Of a DNA stretch of 64,000 nucleotides, positions 53,285 to 64,000 are shown one piece after another; position 1 is the first letter of the stretch, and each line of letters opens with the position of its first letter. Where the stretch lies: positions 1,550,001 through 1,614,000 of the forward strand of contig JAKSXM010000107.1 in the NCBI GenBank assembly GCA_022575985.1, read 5' to 3'. A program made the translations under genes and the position numbers. Below the pieces are notes generated by a model. That model ran no database searches, was not told the origin of the DNA, and worked only from the letters and a program-made list of their open reading frames with translations. This stretch comes from Anagrus nilaparvatae. Taxonomy: Eukaryota; Arthropoda; Insecta; Hymenoptera; Mymaridae.

Positions 53285-56200
53285 TTTTATTGAGAGTATA
53301 TCTCAGATTTAGCTGATGTTTGATGTGTCCAAGAAAGCATTAAAAAAGATGTATTACTTCCCAGAAAACGAAAGGAATACATAAATTTTTTATAGATTTA
53401 ATATCTTGAACCAATTACTTTGCCCAAGTTACTAATTTTGGCTTTTCTTGAATGTCACTTTATGCAGGTTGTCTATTTAATTTATATAATATTCTAAACT
53501 AAATATTTTAGCAAAGTGTGTTCATACTTAGAAAAAAGTACATTATACGAGAAGCTTTGCATTAATCCATAAAAAGACTGGATTACAGCCATTTTTTTAG
53601 AATTCATCTATTCAGAGGCTTGGTAAAATATTATTGATGTTCAACAAATTACGGCTGTAATTTTTAAATAAAACTTTTATTTACTAGTCAATGTCACGAT
53701 AACCAGTTTTTAATATTTTTAATATACACAAAGTTTACGATATATATAGATCAGAACTACATAGTTTTATCACATTATTTGTTTAATTTATATGGATTAA
53801 AAAGTAGAAATTAAATATTTATTTCTAGTTTCAGCAAAAGATCAAAATTATCCTATATCGCTATAATTATCTAGTTAATGATGTAATTACTTATTTAAAA
53901 TTCTTCATTCTAAAATACTAGTTTGGGTAAACCATAAAATTTCTAAAAAAAAATTGAGCAAATATAAGCATATCTTCTTGAATAATATATCCTTTAGTGA
54001 TAGTACATCTCAGATTTAGCTGATGTTTGTTGAGTCCAAGAAAGCATTAAAAAAGATATAATTTCACAGAAAACAAAAGGAAAAAATAAATTTTTTATAT
54101 ATTTAATACCTTGAACCAATTACTTTGCCCAAGTCACTAATTTTGGCTTTTCTAGAATTTCACTGTATGCACGTTGTCTATTTAATTTATGTAATATTCT
54201 AAGCTAAATATTTTAGCAAAGTGTGTTCTAAGCTCGAAAAAAGTACATTATACAAGATGCTTTTCATTGAACCATAAAAAGACTGCATTACAGCCATATT
54301 TTTAGATTTCGACTATTCAGAGGCTAGGTAAAATATTATTTATGTTCAACAAACTATGGCATTATTTTTTAATTAAATCTTTATTTACTGGTCACTGTCA
54401 CGATAACCAGGTTTTACTATTTTTGTAATGCACACGATGATTAAGATAAATCTGCATCTGAATTACATAATTTTCTTGAATTATCTTTTTTATTTCATTG
54501 GATTATTAAGTATAGGTTAATTAATACTTTGTAGTTTCAGTAGAAGATCAAAATTATTCTATTTCGTTATAATTATCTAGTAAGAGATTATTTTTATAAA
54601 ATTCTTCATTCTAAAATATAATTTTGGGTCTAACAGAAAATTTCTACAAAAAATAGGGCCAATGTGAGTACATCTTCTTTAATAAAATAGCCCATATTGA
54701 AATTACACATCAGATTTTGCTAAAGTTTGTTGACTCCAAGACAGCTATAAAAAAGATGTATATGTTCCCAGAAAACGAAAGGAATATATTTATTTTTAAT
54801 AAATTTATAATTTGAACCAAAAATTTTGCCGAAGTCTTTAATTTTGGTTATTTCTGAATGTCACTTTAATCAGGTTGTCTATTTTATTTATAAAATATTC
54901 TCAGCCAAATATTTTAACTAAGTGTGTTCTTACTTTGAAAAAAGTACATTATACGAGATTCTTTGCATTAATCCATAAAAAGTCTGGATTACAGCCATTT
55001 TTTTAGACTTCGTCTATTCAGAGGCTAGGTAAAATATTATGTATATGAAACAAATTACGGCTGTAATTTTTAAATAAAACTTTTATATACTAGTCAATGT
55101 CACGATAACCAGGTTTTAATATTTTTGTAATGTACACAAAGCTTAAGATATATCTAGACCAGAACTACATAGTTTTATCAAATTATTTGTTTAAATTCGA
55201 TGGATTATAAAGTAGAAATTAAATATTCATTTCTAGTTGCAGCAAAAGATCAAAATTATCCTTAACTATAATTATCATTTTAATGATGTAATTACTTATT
55301 TAAAATTCTTCATTCTAAAATACTGGTTTTGGTAAAACATAAAATTTCTACAATAAAATTGAGCAAATATAAGCATATTTTCTTGAATAAAATATCCCTT
55401 ATTAAGAGTACATCTCAGATTTTGCTGAATTTAGTTGAGTCCAAAAAAGCATTAAAAAAGATTTATTACTTCCCAGAAAACGAAAGGAATACATAAATTT
55501 TTTAAAGATTGAATATCTTGAACCAACTACTTTACCCAGGTCTGTAATTTTGGTTATTCTTGAATGTCACTGTAATCAGGTTGTCTATCAAATTTATGAA
55601 ATATTCTATGCTAAACATTTTATCAAAGTGTATTCTAAACTCGAAAAAAGTACATTATACGAGAAGATTTGCATTGAACCATAAAAAGACTGGATTGCAG
55701 CAATTTTTTTAGATTTCGACTATTCAGAGGCTAGGTAAAATATTATGTATGTGAAACAAACTACGGCATTATTTTTTATTTAAATCTTTATTTAATGGTC
55801 ACTGTCACGACAACCAGGTTATAATATTTTTGTAATGCACACTAGGTTTAAGATATATCTACATCAGAATAACATAATTTTTTTAAATTATCTGTTTAAT
55901 TTCTAGGACTTTATAGTTGAAATTAATTATTAATTTCTAGTTTCAGCAAAGGATCAAAATTATCCTATTTTGCTATAATTATCTTGTTAATGATGTAATT
56001 ACTTATTTAAAATTTTTTACTTTAAAATACTAATTTGGGAATAACATAAAATTTATACAAGAGAATTGAGCAAACACAAGCATATATTCTTGAATAAAAT
56101 ATACCTTATTGAGAGTTATTGAGAGTTGAGAGTTCATGTCAGATTTAGCTGAAGTTTGTTAAGTCCAAGAAAGTATTAATAAAGATGTATAAATTCACAG

Positions 56201-56930
56201 AAAACGAAAGGAATAAAGCTATTTTTTATAATAATAAAATCTTGAACCAAAAACTTTGCCCAAGTCTCTAATTTAAGTTATTCGTGAATATCACTGTAAT
56301 CATGTTGTCTATTTAATTTATGCAATATTCTAAGCTAAATATTTCAGCAAAGTTTGTTCTATTGAAAAAAGTTCATTATACGAGAAACTTACATTGCACA
56401 ATAAAAAAACTGAATTACTGCCATGTTTTTAGATTTCGACCGTTTAGGGGCTATGTAAAATATTATTTATGTTCAATAAATTACGGCAATAATTTTTATA
56501 ATTTCGAAATTTAGCGCCAAATACAGTTCTCTTGAAAATTCCTTGTAACATTTATTTTTATTTTCTTATTTCTAACGAATATTAATATGATCATTTGAAT
56601 TCTTATTTTAACATTATATTAACTATTTTAAAAATTGTAACAAAAGAATATTTTAACCTCTCACATCTACCTTATTTAGTGCTCACTGCCACCTTAACCA
56701 TTTTTACATATTTTTGTAATGCACACTAAGTTTGAAATATATCTACGTCAGTACAATATAATTTTCAAATGTTATCTGCTTGACTTCATTGAATTATTAA
56801 GTATAATTTAATTTTTAATTTCTAGTTTCAGCAAAACATTAAAATTATCCTATTTCGATCAAATTATCTTTTTATGATGTAATTTTTTATTGCATATTAA
56901 TAAATTCCCAGAAAACCAAATTGAATATAA
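53285..56930 (+). repeat. ~700-bp macrosatellite, about five units
   Basis: The box 'catctcagatttagctgatg' or its variants begins units near 53295, 54005, 54702, 55403 and 56130 (spacing about 697-731 bp). Shared inner boxes include 'cagaaaacgaaaggaata', 'ttcagaggctaggtaaaata' and 'aatgtcacgataaccagg'. The last unit decays after about 56520 with one more partial stretch to 56930. Units differ by roughly 10-20%. No frame is conserved across units, so it is non-coding. Confidence 0.8.
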
Positions 56931-56981
56931 TACAGACACTGTATGCAAAACTGTAATTTTTTTTTCAAACTGAAACATGGT

Positions 56982-57762
56982 TAGGGGCATTATACGCTAC
57001 TCAGAGGAACAAAATAATCAAAAATAGCTAAATGGGCCCATTCGGACAAAAGTAAAACGCTAATGTAAAAATTCATTTCCGAGGGGAAAAATGGACTCTA
57101 GAAATTGGAATATAGTCCATTTTCATTCTTGGGGATCAATTTCTACTTCAGGATTTTATTTTTTCTGGATTTCATTTGCATTAAGCCATTAAGGCTGATT
57201 TTACCGTTGGTATTTATTTTATCATGATAGAGCCATTTTTACCCCTACAGTTTATTTTTATTCCAAAATCAATCTATACATCGGAATCAATTTATACATC
57301 AGAATTTTTTTTGTCCGATTGGGCCAAATAGTCCCCTGGATGGCCGTTTTTATCTGGTACTATTTATTTTATTATGCTGGACCCATTTTGTATCCCTACA
57401 GTCCATTTTCATCCTTGCAGATCAATTTATACATCAGAATTTCATTTTGTCTGATTGGGCCCATGAAGCCCCTAGATGGATTATTTTATCCGTTGGTGTT
57501 TGTTTTATCATTCTGGACGTAATTTGTACCCCTCCAGTCCATCCCTATCTCTACATAAGGATTTTAATTGTGCCCAACGGGCCACTAGATAACTGATTTT
57601 CCCTGTTGGTATTTATTTTATCATTTGCGACCCATTTTTTACATCTAGAGTCTATTTTTACCCTCGGAATTCACCTTTTACCATAGAATTTTATTTTGGG
57701 TCAAATTGCCCATTTAATCCCTTTTGGTTATTTTGCTCCTCTGAGCAGTATATAATGCCCCT
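56982..57762. mobile_element. 781-bp TIR element with internal repeats
   Basis: The ends 'aggggcattatacgctactc' and its inverse 'agtatataatgcccct' are inverted over about 70 bp ('cagaggaacaaaataatcaa'). The interior contains ~150-bp tandem units with 'ttggtatttattttatcat' and 'atcaatttatacatcagaat'. The ORF at 57319 falls in these units. No clear target duplication. Confidence 0.7.
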
Positions 57763-58425
57763 GACTATGTTCCGCATCCAAAGGTTCCATTTCTTACGTG
57801 CTAATTAGTGTTTTACTTTAAAAGAAAAATTAAAGTTTTGTACAGTTTCTGTTTGCCGTGAAAAACTGTATACAGGTCTGTATATAGAGGTTTCGTACGG
57901 CAGTAAAATTAGTGAAAAACTGATGTCTTCTTGATTTTTAAAAAGCTTCCTAATTTAAAAAATTTAATAATAAATATTTCTCCTTTTGAAAAAAATGTTT
58001 CAATATTGGAAAAATTGGTGAAAATCTGAAAAGTCTTATTTGCTTTCAAAGATTTTTCTAATTATTAATTAATTCTCTTTATAATTTAATCACAGTTTTA
58101 ATATCTTTTACCCAACAAGAATTTTCAAATTTTTACCTGTTTTTCAGACATTGGAAAATATTTTCCTCCAATGCAGGGATTTTTGTTTTTAATTTTTTTA
58201 AAGCTCTTTAAAAATTTACAAGACTTTTTAGTGTTTCAAAGATTTTCCTGAGAAAAATTTCTGTTTAAAAAGTCTTGGTTTTCAAACAGTTTTCTAACTT
58301 AAAATAATAATTGAGAAAATAACAACCTTTACGAGCAAAAAATTGTTATTTTCTCCATACTGCGTTGTAAATACTCTCCTTTTTATCGAGCGAGAAAAGA
58401 ATTATATTAAACTAATCTTATTCAA
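57763..58425. other. No gene seen
   Basis: AT-rich, with repeated 'tttcaaagattttcct'-like phrases. Confidence 0.35.
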
Positions 58426-58804
58426 GGGTAATTCCATGGATAAATAGCACAAAATGGAACGCGAGGTCTCAGAATTGAAAAATTTTATTTTTATTCGAAA
58501 AAACTATTTAAAATTAAATGACTCACCAATTCTGAAGGTTTTTTATAGATTTTTAAGAGAGTAATACTGTTCTAAAGTTTTTTGGTAAAATTGCTCTCCT
58601 CAGCCACCATTTTTGAAAGTTCCGTAATAAAGCTCCGGAAAACGTTTAAAAAAAAAAAAAAAAGGTTTTCGATGTAAAAATCCATAAAAAATCTTCAGAT
58701 TTGGTGAATCATCTAATTTTAAGTAGTTTTTTCGAATAAAAATAAAAGTTTTTAATTCTGAGACCTCGCGTTCCATTTTGTGCTATTTATCCATGGAATT
58801 ACCC
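58426..58804. mobile_element. 379-bp MITE
   Basis: TIRs of about 110 bp begin 'gggtaattccatggataaat' and include 'tggaacgcgaggtctcagaa'. TCAA is present on both flanks (58422-58425 and 58805-58808), a possible 4-bp target duplication. Non-coding. Confidence 0.75.
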
Positions 58805-59858
58805 TCAAAATACATTCTTTTGTAACTTAAAAAAATTAATAATTAATTAAATTAAATTGGTCTTTACGAACAAATGATGTTAATAATTTTTAATTTTTAC
58901 TACTAAACGTGGTATACAATTAAATACTCAATGTAGTAAATATCAAACATTTTGTAGAAAATTATTGGGAAATAAAAAATTTAATAAAAAATTTTAATAA
59001 AAAATTTTTGTGGACTGAATACAAAAATAAATCAATTTAAACTCATTTGAAAAAGTTACTAACATATTATGTATATATTATTATGTGGAGCCAAAGAAAA
59101 TTTTTAAATCTTTTTTGAAATACCATAATTTCTTTTTTATTATGCTAAAAAAGAAATTATGATATTTTAAAAAAGATTTTAAAATTATCGTTTAAATGAT
59201 ATTTATTTATCAGTGAAAATAAATTCAGTAATTTTTAATATGCTGTATGTCAAAGGCTGATACAGTTTAACTGGCTGACATTAGTTACCGGCTTAAGTAA
59301 TCCATTTATGAAAGTAATTTTAAATCTGGTTATAAATTTATTTTATGACGCTTCTTCCCTTATGTAATTACACTTTTTACATCCTTTTAGATATTTAATA
59401 TATTAGGACCTTAGAATTTAGGATCTTAGGAATTTAGATATCTTAAGCCAATACTAAAAATGTTTTGATATATTATAATTCCTTATTTGTAAATTATTAT
59501 TAATATTTTAATTAGAATAGACTAGACGTTAGACTTCTTCGGACCACTTACATATTGCTATTTCTAATAAACACTTAATTCGTAATTAGTCCTCATTATA
59601 CTAGTTCTTGAAAATTATAATAAATTTTGATACTTTAGAAAGTATATTTGTAGATTTTACATACTTTGCCAATAAGGTTAATTTTAGGTTGTGATCTGTA
59701 AAATGACAAAATATCAGTAAACGTTAGCTTCTATTTTCCAAATTCAAATTTATTTTTGGACTCAGAGATAAATATACTTGTTAAAATTATGAATAAATAA
59801 ACTTCCCAGAAACGAAGTTCCCAGAACATGGCATTCTAGATATATATATATAATATAT

Positions 59859-59890
<32 letters not shown>
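58805..59890. other. AT-rich; hairpin near 59108-59185 and (TA)n near 59838-59893
   Basis: The hairpin arms 'aaatcttttttgaaatacca' and 'tgatattttaaaaaagattt' are near-complementary. The TA run is a microsatellite that borders the Penelope element's 3' end. Confidence 0.5.
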
Positions 59891-59891
<1 letters not shown>

Positions 59892-59901
59892 CTATATATA
59901 T

Positions 59902-60387
59902 CTAAGAATTTGTCTTGAAAAAACGACACATTGTTTTAAATACCGGCTTATATGGACGATGTAGTTTATTTACGTCATCTTTGGAATTTAACGGATAGGG
60001 TTGTTGGTGCATATGAGCTAACTCAGAAATCGTCCGTTTTCTGTAAACAGGCTCGATATCAATAATTAGCGGCGATTTCCAATCCATAATATGCCCATTT
60101 TTACAATGTTTAGGTATCACCTCATTAACTTCGTTTTTAACATCGCGTCTATGTTTATTTACCCGATACCTTAAAGCTTTTTTTGTTTCCCCAACATATG
60201 AGGCGTATAAGATGGGCAAAATGTTAAACTGTTTCATAAGGTGCAAAATTTCATCAAAATAATGCATTTTTAGTGGTAATTTTATTTTTAGTTTTTGTGC
60301 ATAAAGTCGGCTGCGTCTGTCTCTCAAGTTAATACCGTCGTGATGAGAGTTCACAAATTTCCGTTTTTTGATATATTTATTTATGAA
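59902..60387 (-). pseudogene. GIY-YIG endonuclease domain of the Penelope-like element
   Basis: The minus frame rejoins the RT thumb end at HFINKYIKKRKFVN and then holds the endonuclease: ILYASYVGETKKALRYRV (Y-x-x-YVG-E-T, the GIY-YIG signature; residues 75-90 of the frame), R89/H93 (RVNKHRRDV), a GH pair (KNGHIMDW) and the catalytic-type Glu in ISELAHM. The closing PLNSKDDVNKL matches the usual 'LN...D..N' end. It would nick target DNA to prime reverse transcription. The apparent ATG at 60429 lies in the inserted element, so the true protein was a fusion with the RT upstream. Confidence 0.8.
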
Positions 60388-61104
60388 ATGCATACTCCAG
60401 TAAAAATACGGTTTTGGTGGTATAATCACCTACCACTACCAGATTTGGTCTACTATATGTTTTTTGGGTCGCTGATCACGAATTTCGGGGTCATTTCTAT
60501 GAGAAATGGGTGGAACACCCTTAAATTTGCAAAAACTACCCCTGAAAGGGGGTATTTTTTATGTATTTGAATTTCATACTCCAGTAAAAATACGTTTTTG
60601 GTGGTATAATCACCTACCACTACCAGATTTGGTCTACTATAGGTTTTTTGGGTCAGTGATCAAGAATTTCGAGGTGTTTTCTATGAAAAGTTAATATTTC
60701 ACTCCTTAATTAGCAAAATAAACCCCTAAAAAGGGGGTGTTTTTGCTATTTTGGCAGTTTAAGCGTTCAGAAACGGTTCTAATAGGTTTTTTTGGGTCGC
60801 TGAACAAGAATATTGTGGTATTTTTTGTTAAAAATTAATTTCTCACCCTTAAATTAAGAGAAACTACCCCTAAAAAGTTGTTTTTGCTACTTTCGCTCTT
60901 TCAATTTAAGGGTGAAAAATTAAGTTTTAATAAAAAATTTCCCCAAAATTCTTGTTCAGCGACCCAAAAAACCCATTTGAACCTAATCTGAACGCTCAAA
61001 GAGCAGAAGTAGCAAAAAACAACTTTTTAGGGATGGTTTTGCAAATTTAAGGGTGAAAAATTAATTTTTAATAAAAATTTCCCCAAAATTCGTAATCAGC
61101 GACC
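60388..61104. mobile_element. Insertion related to the 40695-41455 TIR element
   Basis: Begins 'tactccagtaaaaatacggt', repeated at 60578. It contains the same 'gggtcgctgatcacgaattt' and 'cccttaaatttgcaaaaact' phrases. The right end stops at 'cagcgacccataac' without a terminal repeat, so this copy is truncated or was rearranged on insertion. Confidence 0.7.
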
Positions 61105-62400
61105 CATAACATATCCATAACTAAGTCCGCAAAAAGAGGTGATATTGGTGATCCCATGGGAGACCCCAAAATCTGTTTATAAACTTTGCCCTTGAAGGTG
61201 AAAAATGTATTATTGAATATAAATCTAACCGTATCGATAACATCTTCAAAGGGTAATGGACACTTGCGTCTAATTTCATCACATCGATGGTCCAAACTCT
61301 GAATTACAAGTTCCACCGAAATATTAGTAAAAAGTGATTGTACATCTAATGAAACTAAGATGTAATCATCCGGTATATTAATGTTTTTTAACTTATTTCG
61401 TAAATCATTGCTATTTTTTACATGAGATTTCGGTAACGCGCAGGAATCGGATAAAAATTGATTAAGAAATTTGGCTACGAGGTAGACTACACTATCCACA
61501 TCTGAAGTTATAGGTCGGTCCGGATATCCTAATTTCTGTAGTTTAATAACCGCATAAAATCTAGCTAATACAGTGTTGGTTCGCGTGAGCTCTCTATAAT
61601 GATATTGTTTCCCTAATATGCCCAAATCGTTCCAATAATGTAGTATAGAACCGCATACTTTCTGTAAATTTTCTAAAAATCTAACACACTTATTACTTTC
61701 CCGTATGTACCGATAAGTCCTTACATCTGACAATAACTCATAAACTTTGCCATCATAATCGGTTTCAAACATTAAAATAAATGTACTACCTTTATCAGCA
61801 TTGACCACTGTTAAATTCGGATTATCTCTAAAAAATTTTTTTGTAATATTAAGTTTATTTTTGAAAATTTTATCATCAATACTCATATATTTTTTATTTT
61901 TAATTGCATTATTTAAAGTATTAGCAAATTTGCCATGGAATTCATTGATAGTTTTATTATCCATTAAATTAGTATTATTATTTCTATTATTACTGTTATT
62001 ATTATTTCTATTATTTACATTGTTATTCGCGATTCTAGTATTATTACAATATTCTACGTACTGCAAAGTATGTTCTACATCTTTAAAAATATCAAATATG
62101 TCAGACTTTTTAAGGTCAGCATTAAACCCAAATTTAGGGCCCAATGACAGCACCTCTACGACTTCCTGTGGTACTTCGATGTCTGTAAGATTTTTAAACC
62201 ATTTATCTTTTAATTTAATTACTTCGCGATCAATTTCTGTGTCAGTAGTGCATACGGCATTTGAATTTCTATTAAATTTGTTAGATAATAAAATGTTATG
62301 CCTACGACTAATGCTTTCAAATCTGTCAGTTTGAGTAGCAAAGAATTTATTTTTTAGATTATTATTATATATTAATGTTAGAGTTTTTTATAAAATTTTT
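61105..62400 (-). pseudogene. Reverse transcriptase of the Penelope-like element, core missing
   Basis: The minus frame is open from about 62395 and contains FATQTDRFESISRRHNILLS, an Asn-rich run, LTVVNADKGSTFILMFETDY (the Penelope 'ADKG' block), VIKLQKLGYPDRPITSDVDS, LVSLDVQSLFTNI with the motif A Asp, and GSPMGSPISPLFADLVMD (motif B). The frame stops matching at ...LVMDM, where the insertion begins. Motif C (YVDD) and roughly 170 residues of palm/thumb are absent on the far side too. A reported start at 62153 is a GTG; the frame really extends upstream. The Asn-rich stretch comes from an ATT/AAT microsatellite. Confidence 0.82.
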
Positions 62401-62790
62401 TATCGAGTCTGACACTTTATTCAAGTATTTTATATGCAAACAAATATCCGTGATTTCCGTATTTAATAAATTTTTACAAAAATTTGCAGTATTTTTTTCA
62501 AAAATTTTCATAACTGAATTTGAATAAAATTGTATATTATTCCTAAGTTTATTATCATTATTTGAGATATGTTTCGGAACCTCATCGTATGTATGGCAAT
62601 GTAATAAATAACGCCGACGAGCAAGAGAAATTGCCAATTCTTTTTGTATGCTCATAAAGTCCTTAAAATAGCCAGCATCTTGATCACCATAAACACTTTG
62701 AATAAATTTTATAAATCCCAAATTTATTGGTTGGTTGGTTCTCGGTCCACAACCATTATCTTGAATATTATCACTGCTTCTATTTTCCAT
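62365..62790 (-). pseudogene. N-terminal part of the Penelope-like polyprotein
   Basis: ATG at 62790; 141 residues including NQPINLGFIKFIQSVYGDQD and ARRRYLLHCHTYDEVPKHIS, ending in a stop at 62365. The RT frame overlaps in another register (…TLIYNNLKNKFF…), so a single frameshift near 62370-62400, beside two T runs, separates the two. The position fits the N-terminal extension of Penelope ORFs. Confidence 0.65.
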
Positions 62791-62895
62791 TTTTATTAAT
62801 TTATAGAATATTTTTTGAATTTATTGACCAAATGGAATAAAATAAAAAAAATTTTATGTATAGTCTACAAAAATTTTTTTATTGCTGTTGTTAAA

Positions 62896-62932
62896 GCGAC
62901 GTTTCGTCAACTGATTTGTTGACCTTATCAAG
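62896..62932 (-). ncRNA. Hammerhead-like motif at the Penelope 5' end
   Basis: On the minus strand: TTGATAA, one G, GTCAAC, loop AAATCA, GTTGAC, GAAAC, GTCGC. Relative to the CUGANGA core, C3 is U and G8 is A, a paired change that keeps the 3-8 base pair. Stem II is a perfect 6 bp. It has the same layout, including the extra G, as 27995-28032. Stems I and III are not evident. Confidence 0.45.
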
Positions 62933-62940
62933 CTAAAATT

Positions 62941-64000
62941 ACAAAATTAATAAAAATTAAAAAAATTTTTTTCTCACAATATTAAAATTTACAATATATG
63001 TATGTTCATTTACCGATTTAACAATTTTTGTGTGCATAATATTTATACACTCATATCACTGAGTCTGATGTAAAACTGAGACTATTTTTATTTTATTTAA
63101 TTTTTTAAAGTCTAAAATTTAAAGTACGTTGGATATTTTATTAGATTCGGATTACAATTTTTTTCTTAAGTACCGATTATTTTAATATAGTTATAGGAAG
63201 TGTGACACATATATACAAAATTTTAAATATACACATACGTATAATACATTGCTAAAATGTGAGTTTGTCTTTTATTTTTGTTTATGTTATAACGAGATTT
63301 AAATTTAAAGGGTTTTATAGGAACATACGAAGAAAAGTAATAATTTTGTTATGTAAAAATTACACACATATCTTAATACTATATATATCTGAAAATTTAT
63401 TTGTCTGTTTGTTTGTACCCTAATGACTCAAGAACCGATTGGCATGAAACCGGCGTCAAAATGAAGAAAAAAAAAATGCGGGTGACATAGGCCCTATATT
63501 TTCTGATTAGCTATCGTAGTTTTTGAGATATTTAATTTTTAGTATTTTTGAACTTGATAACATTTTTTAAAAATTTTAACAAAAATTGAAATATCTCGAG
63601 ACTATCGAAAAATTTTGATATCGCACTTCATAGTATTCGATTCAGCACTAATTTTTACGTATTCTCTGAAATTTTTATTCAAAACGGAGGTATCTTTAAA
63701 ATTTTATAAAATATTTTTAAAGCTGGTAAAAAAATTTTTTTCATTTTTTTATTTTTTATGGCACATTTTTAATCATTTATTTGTGGGTCTGTGTATATTA
63801 TAATGTAATTTATATTCTATATTAAAATGTAATTTATGCGTACTTAGTTAAATTTTTATTAAAAACGTACGTTTCTTTAAAAATAAAAAAAAAAAAAATT
63901 GATGGGGTTAAAATAATGTTTGGTTTTTAAAAATAATTAATAAAAAATAGACAAATTCAAGAAATTAATGATATAATATAATTTTTTTCGTTAAAAAAAT
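62941..64000. other. AT-rich, no gene; dispersed repeat near 63360-63720
   Basis: The stretch 'ttatttgtctgtttgtttgt' to 'aaccgattggcatgaaacc' has the look of a common insect dispersed repeat. Part of it (63640-63720) matches 32560-32640. The 62-codon ORF at 63615 is within it. Confidence 0.4.

Larger units (their letters stand above)
59891..62940 (-). mobile_element. Penelope-like retroelement, inactivated
   Basis: On the minus strand in order: a ribozyme-like motif (62932-62896), an N-terminal frame (62790-62365), the RT frame (about 62400-61104), an unrelated insertion (61104-60388), and a GIY-YIG endonuclease end (about 60388-59902). The RT-GIY-YIG order is specific to Penelope-like elements. 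The insertion coincides with loss of the RT catalytic core, so the element is dead. Confidence 0.85.

Noticed and set aside
56320..57522. ORFs of 64 and 67 codons
   Set aside because: Fall in macrosatellite and TIR-element repeats; frames are not kept between units.
61801..62334. 177-codon plus-strand ORF rich in Leu/Phe
   Set aside because: It is the antisense shadow of the Penelope RT and its Asn-rich microsatellite.

Overview
The window looks like AT-rich intergenic DNA from an arthropod, probably an insect. The reasons are eukaryotic retroelement families (Ty3/gypsy, BEL/Pao, Penelope), exact metazoan histone-type 3' stem-loops, MITEs, large satellites, very low gene density, and a primer site that fits an insect-type tRNA-Arg. 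No ordinary multi-exon host gene can be called with confidence. Almost everything recognisable is a mobile element, a satellite or a decayed gene, and many elements are nested.

Layout. 0.5-2.2 kb: lysine/alanine-rich, histone-like debris with two exact histone 3' stem-loops pointing outward and a short signal-peptide ORF. 2.2-9.5 kb: dispersed repeats, a broken hAT-derived (KIAA1586-like) gene, a duplicated tRNA-like/SINE unit and a MITE. 9.5-23.8 kb: one Ty3/gypsy element on the minus strand (two 98% identical LTRs, tRNA-Arg primer site, gag, protease, part of RT). Its protease/RT junction is invaded by an element carrying about 10 kb of a 25-bp satellite, and a 5,794-bp piece of retroelement plus satellite is duplicated in tandem. 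23.8-26.5 kb: a short copy of the same satellite-bearing element, a ~160-bp satellite, and an unrecognised 250-aa protein with two zinc-ribbon-like Cys clusters. 27-31.3 kb: a foldback element, a 620-bp palindrome and a TA-flanked MITE. 34-38.3 kb: direct and inverted copies of a repeat carrying a C2H2 zinc-finger remnant, around a head-to-head 55-bp minisatellite. 39-45.4 kb: MITEs, the ~160-bp satellite in the other orientation, and a complete but gag-only BEL/Pao-like element with a 5-bp target duplication.

46.5-50.1 kb is the highlight: a structurally complete DNA transposon with ~265-bp terminal inverted repeats, a 4-bp GTTA target duplication and one uninterrupted 741-aa ORF. The ORF carries the RAG1 D-D-E residues and the RAG1 C2/H2 zinc ligands at near-identical spacing. 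It also has an N-terminal Cys-rich region resembling the non-core N-terminus of RAG1. I read it as an intact RAG1-family transposase in an element whose ends and target duplication differ from the usual CAC-ended, 5-bp Transib/RAG pattern.

50-64 kb: an 80-bp minisatellite, a ~700-bp macrosatellite, two MITEs, and a dead Penelope-like element whose RT catalytic core was lost at an insertion, with a hammerhead-ribozyme-like motif at its 5' end. Most reasoning about families is from memory of motifs. No database search was possible.
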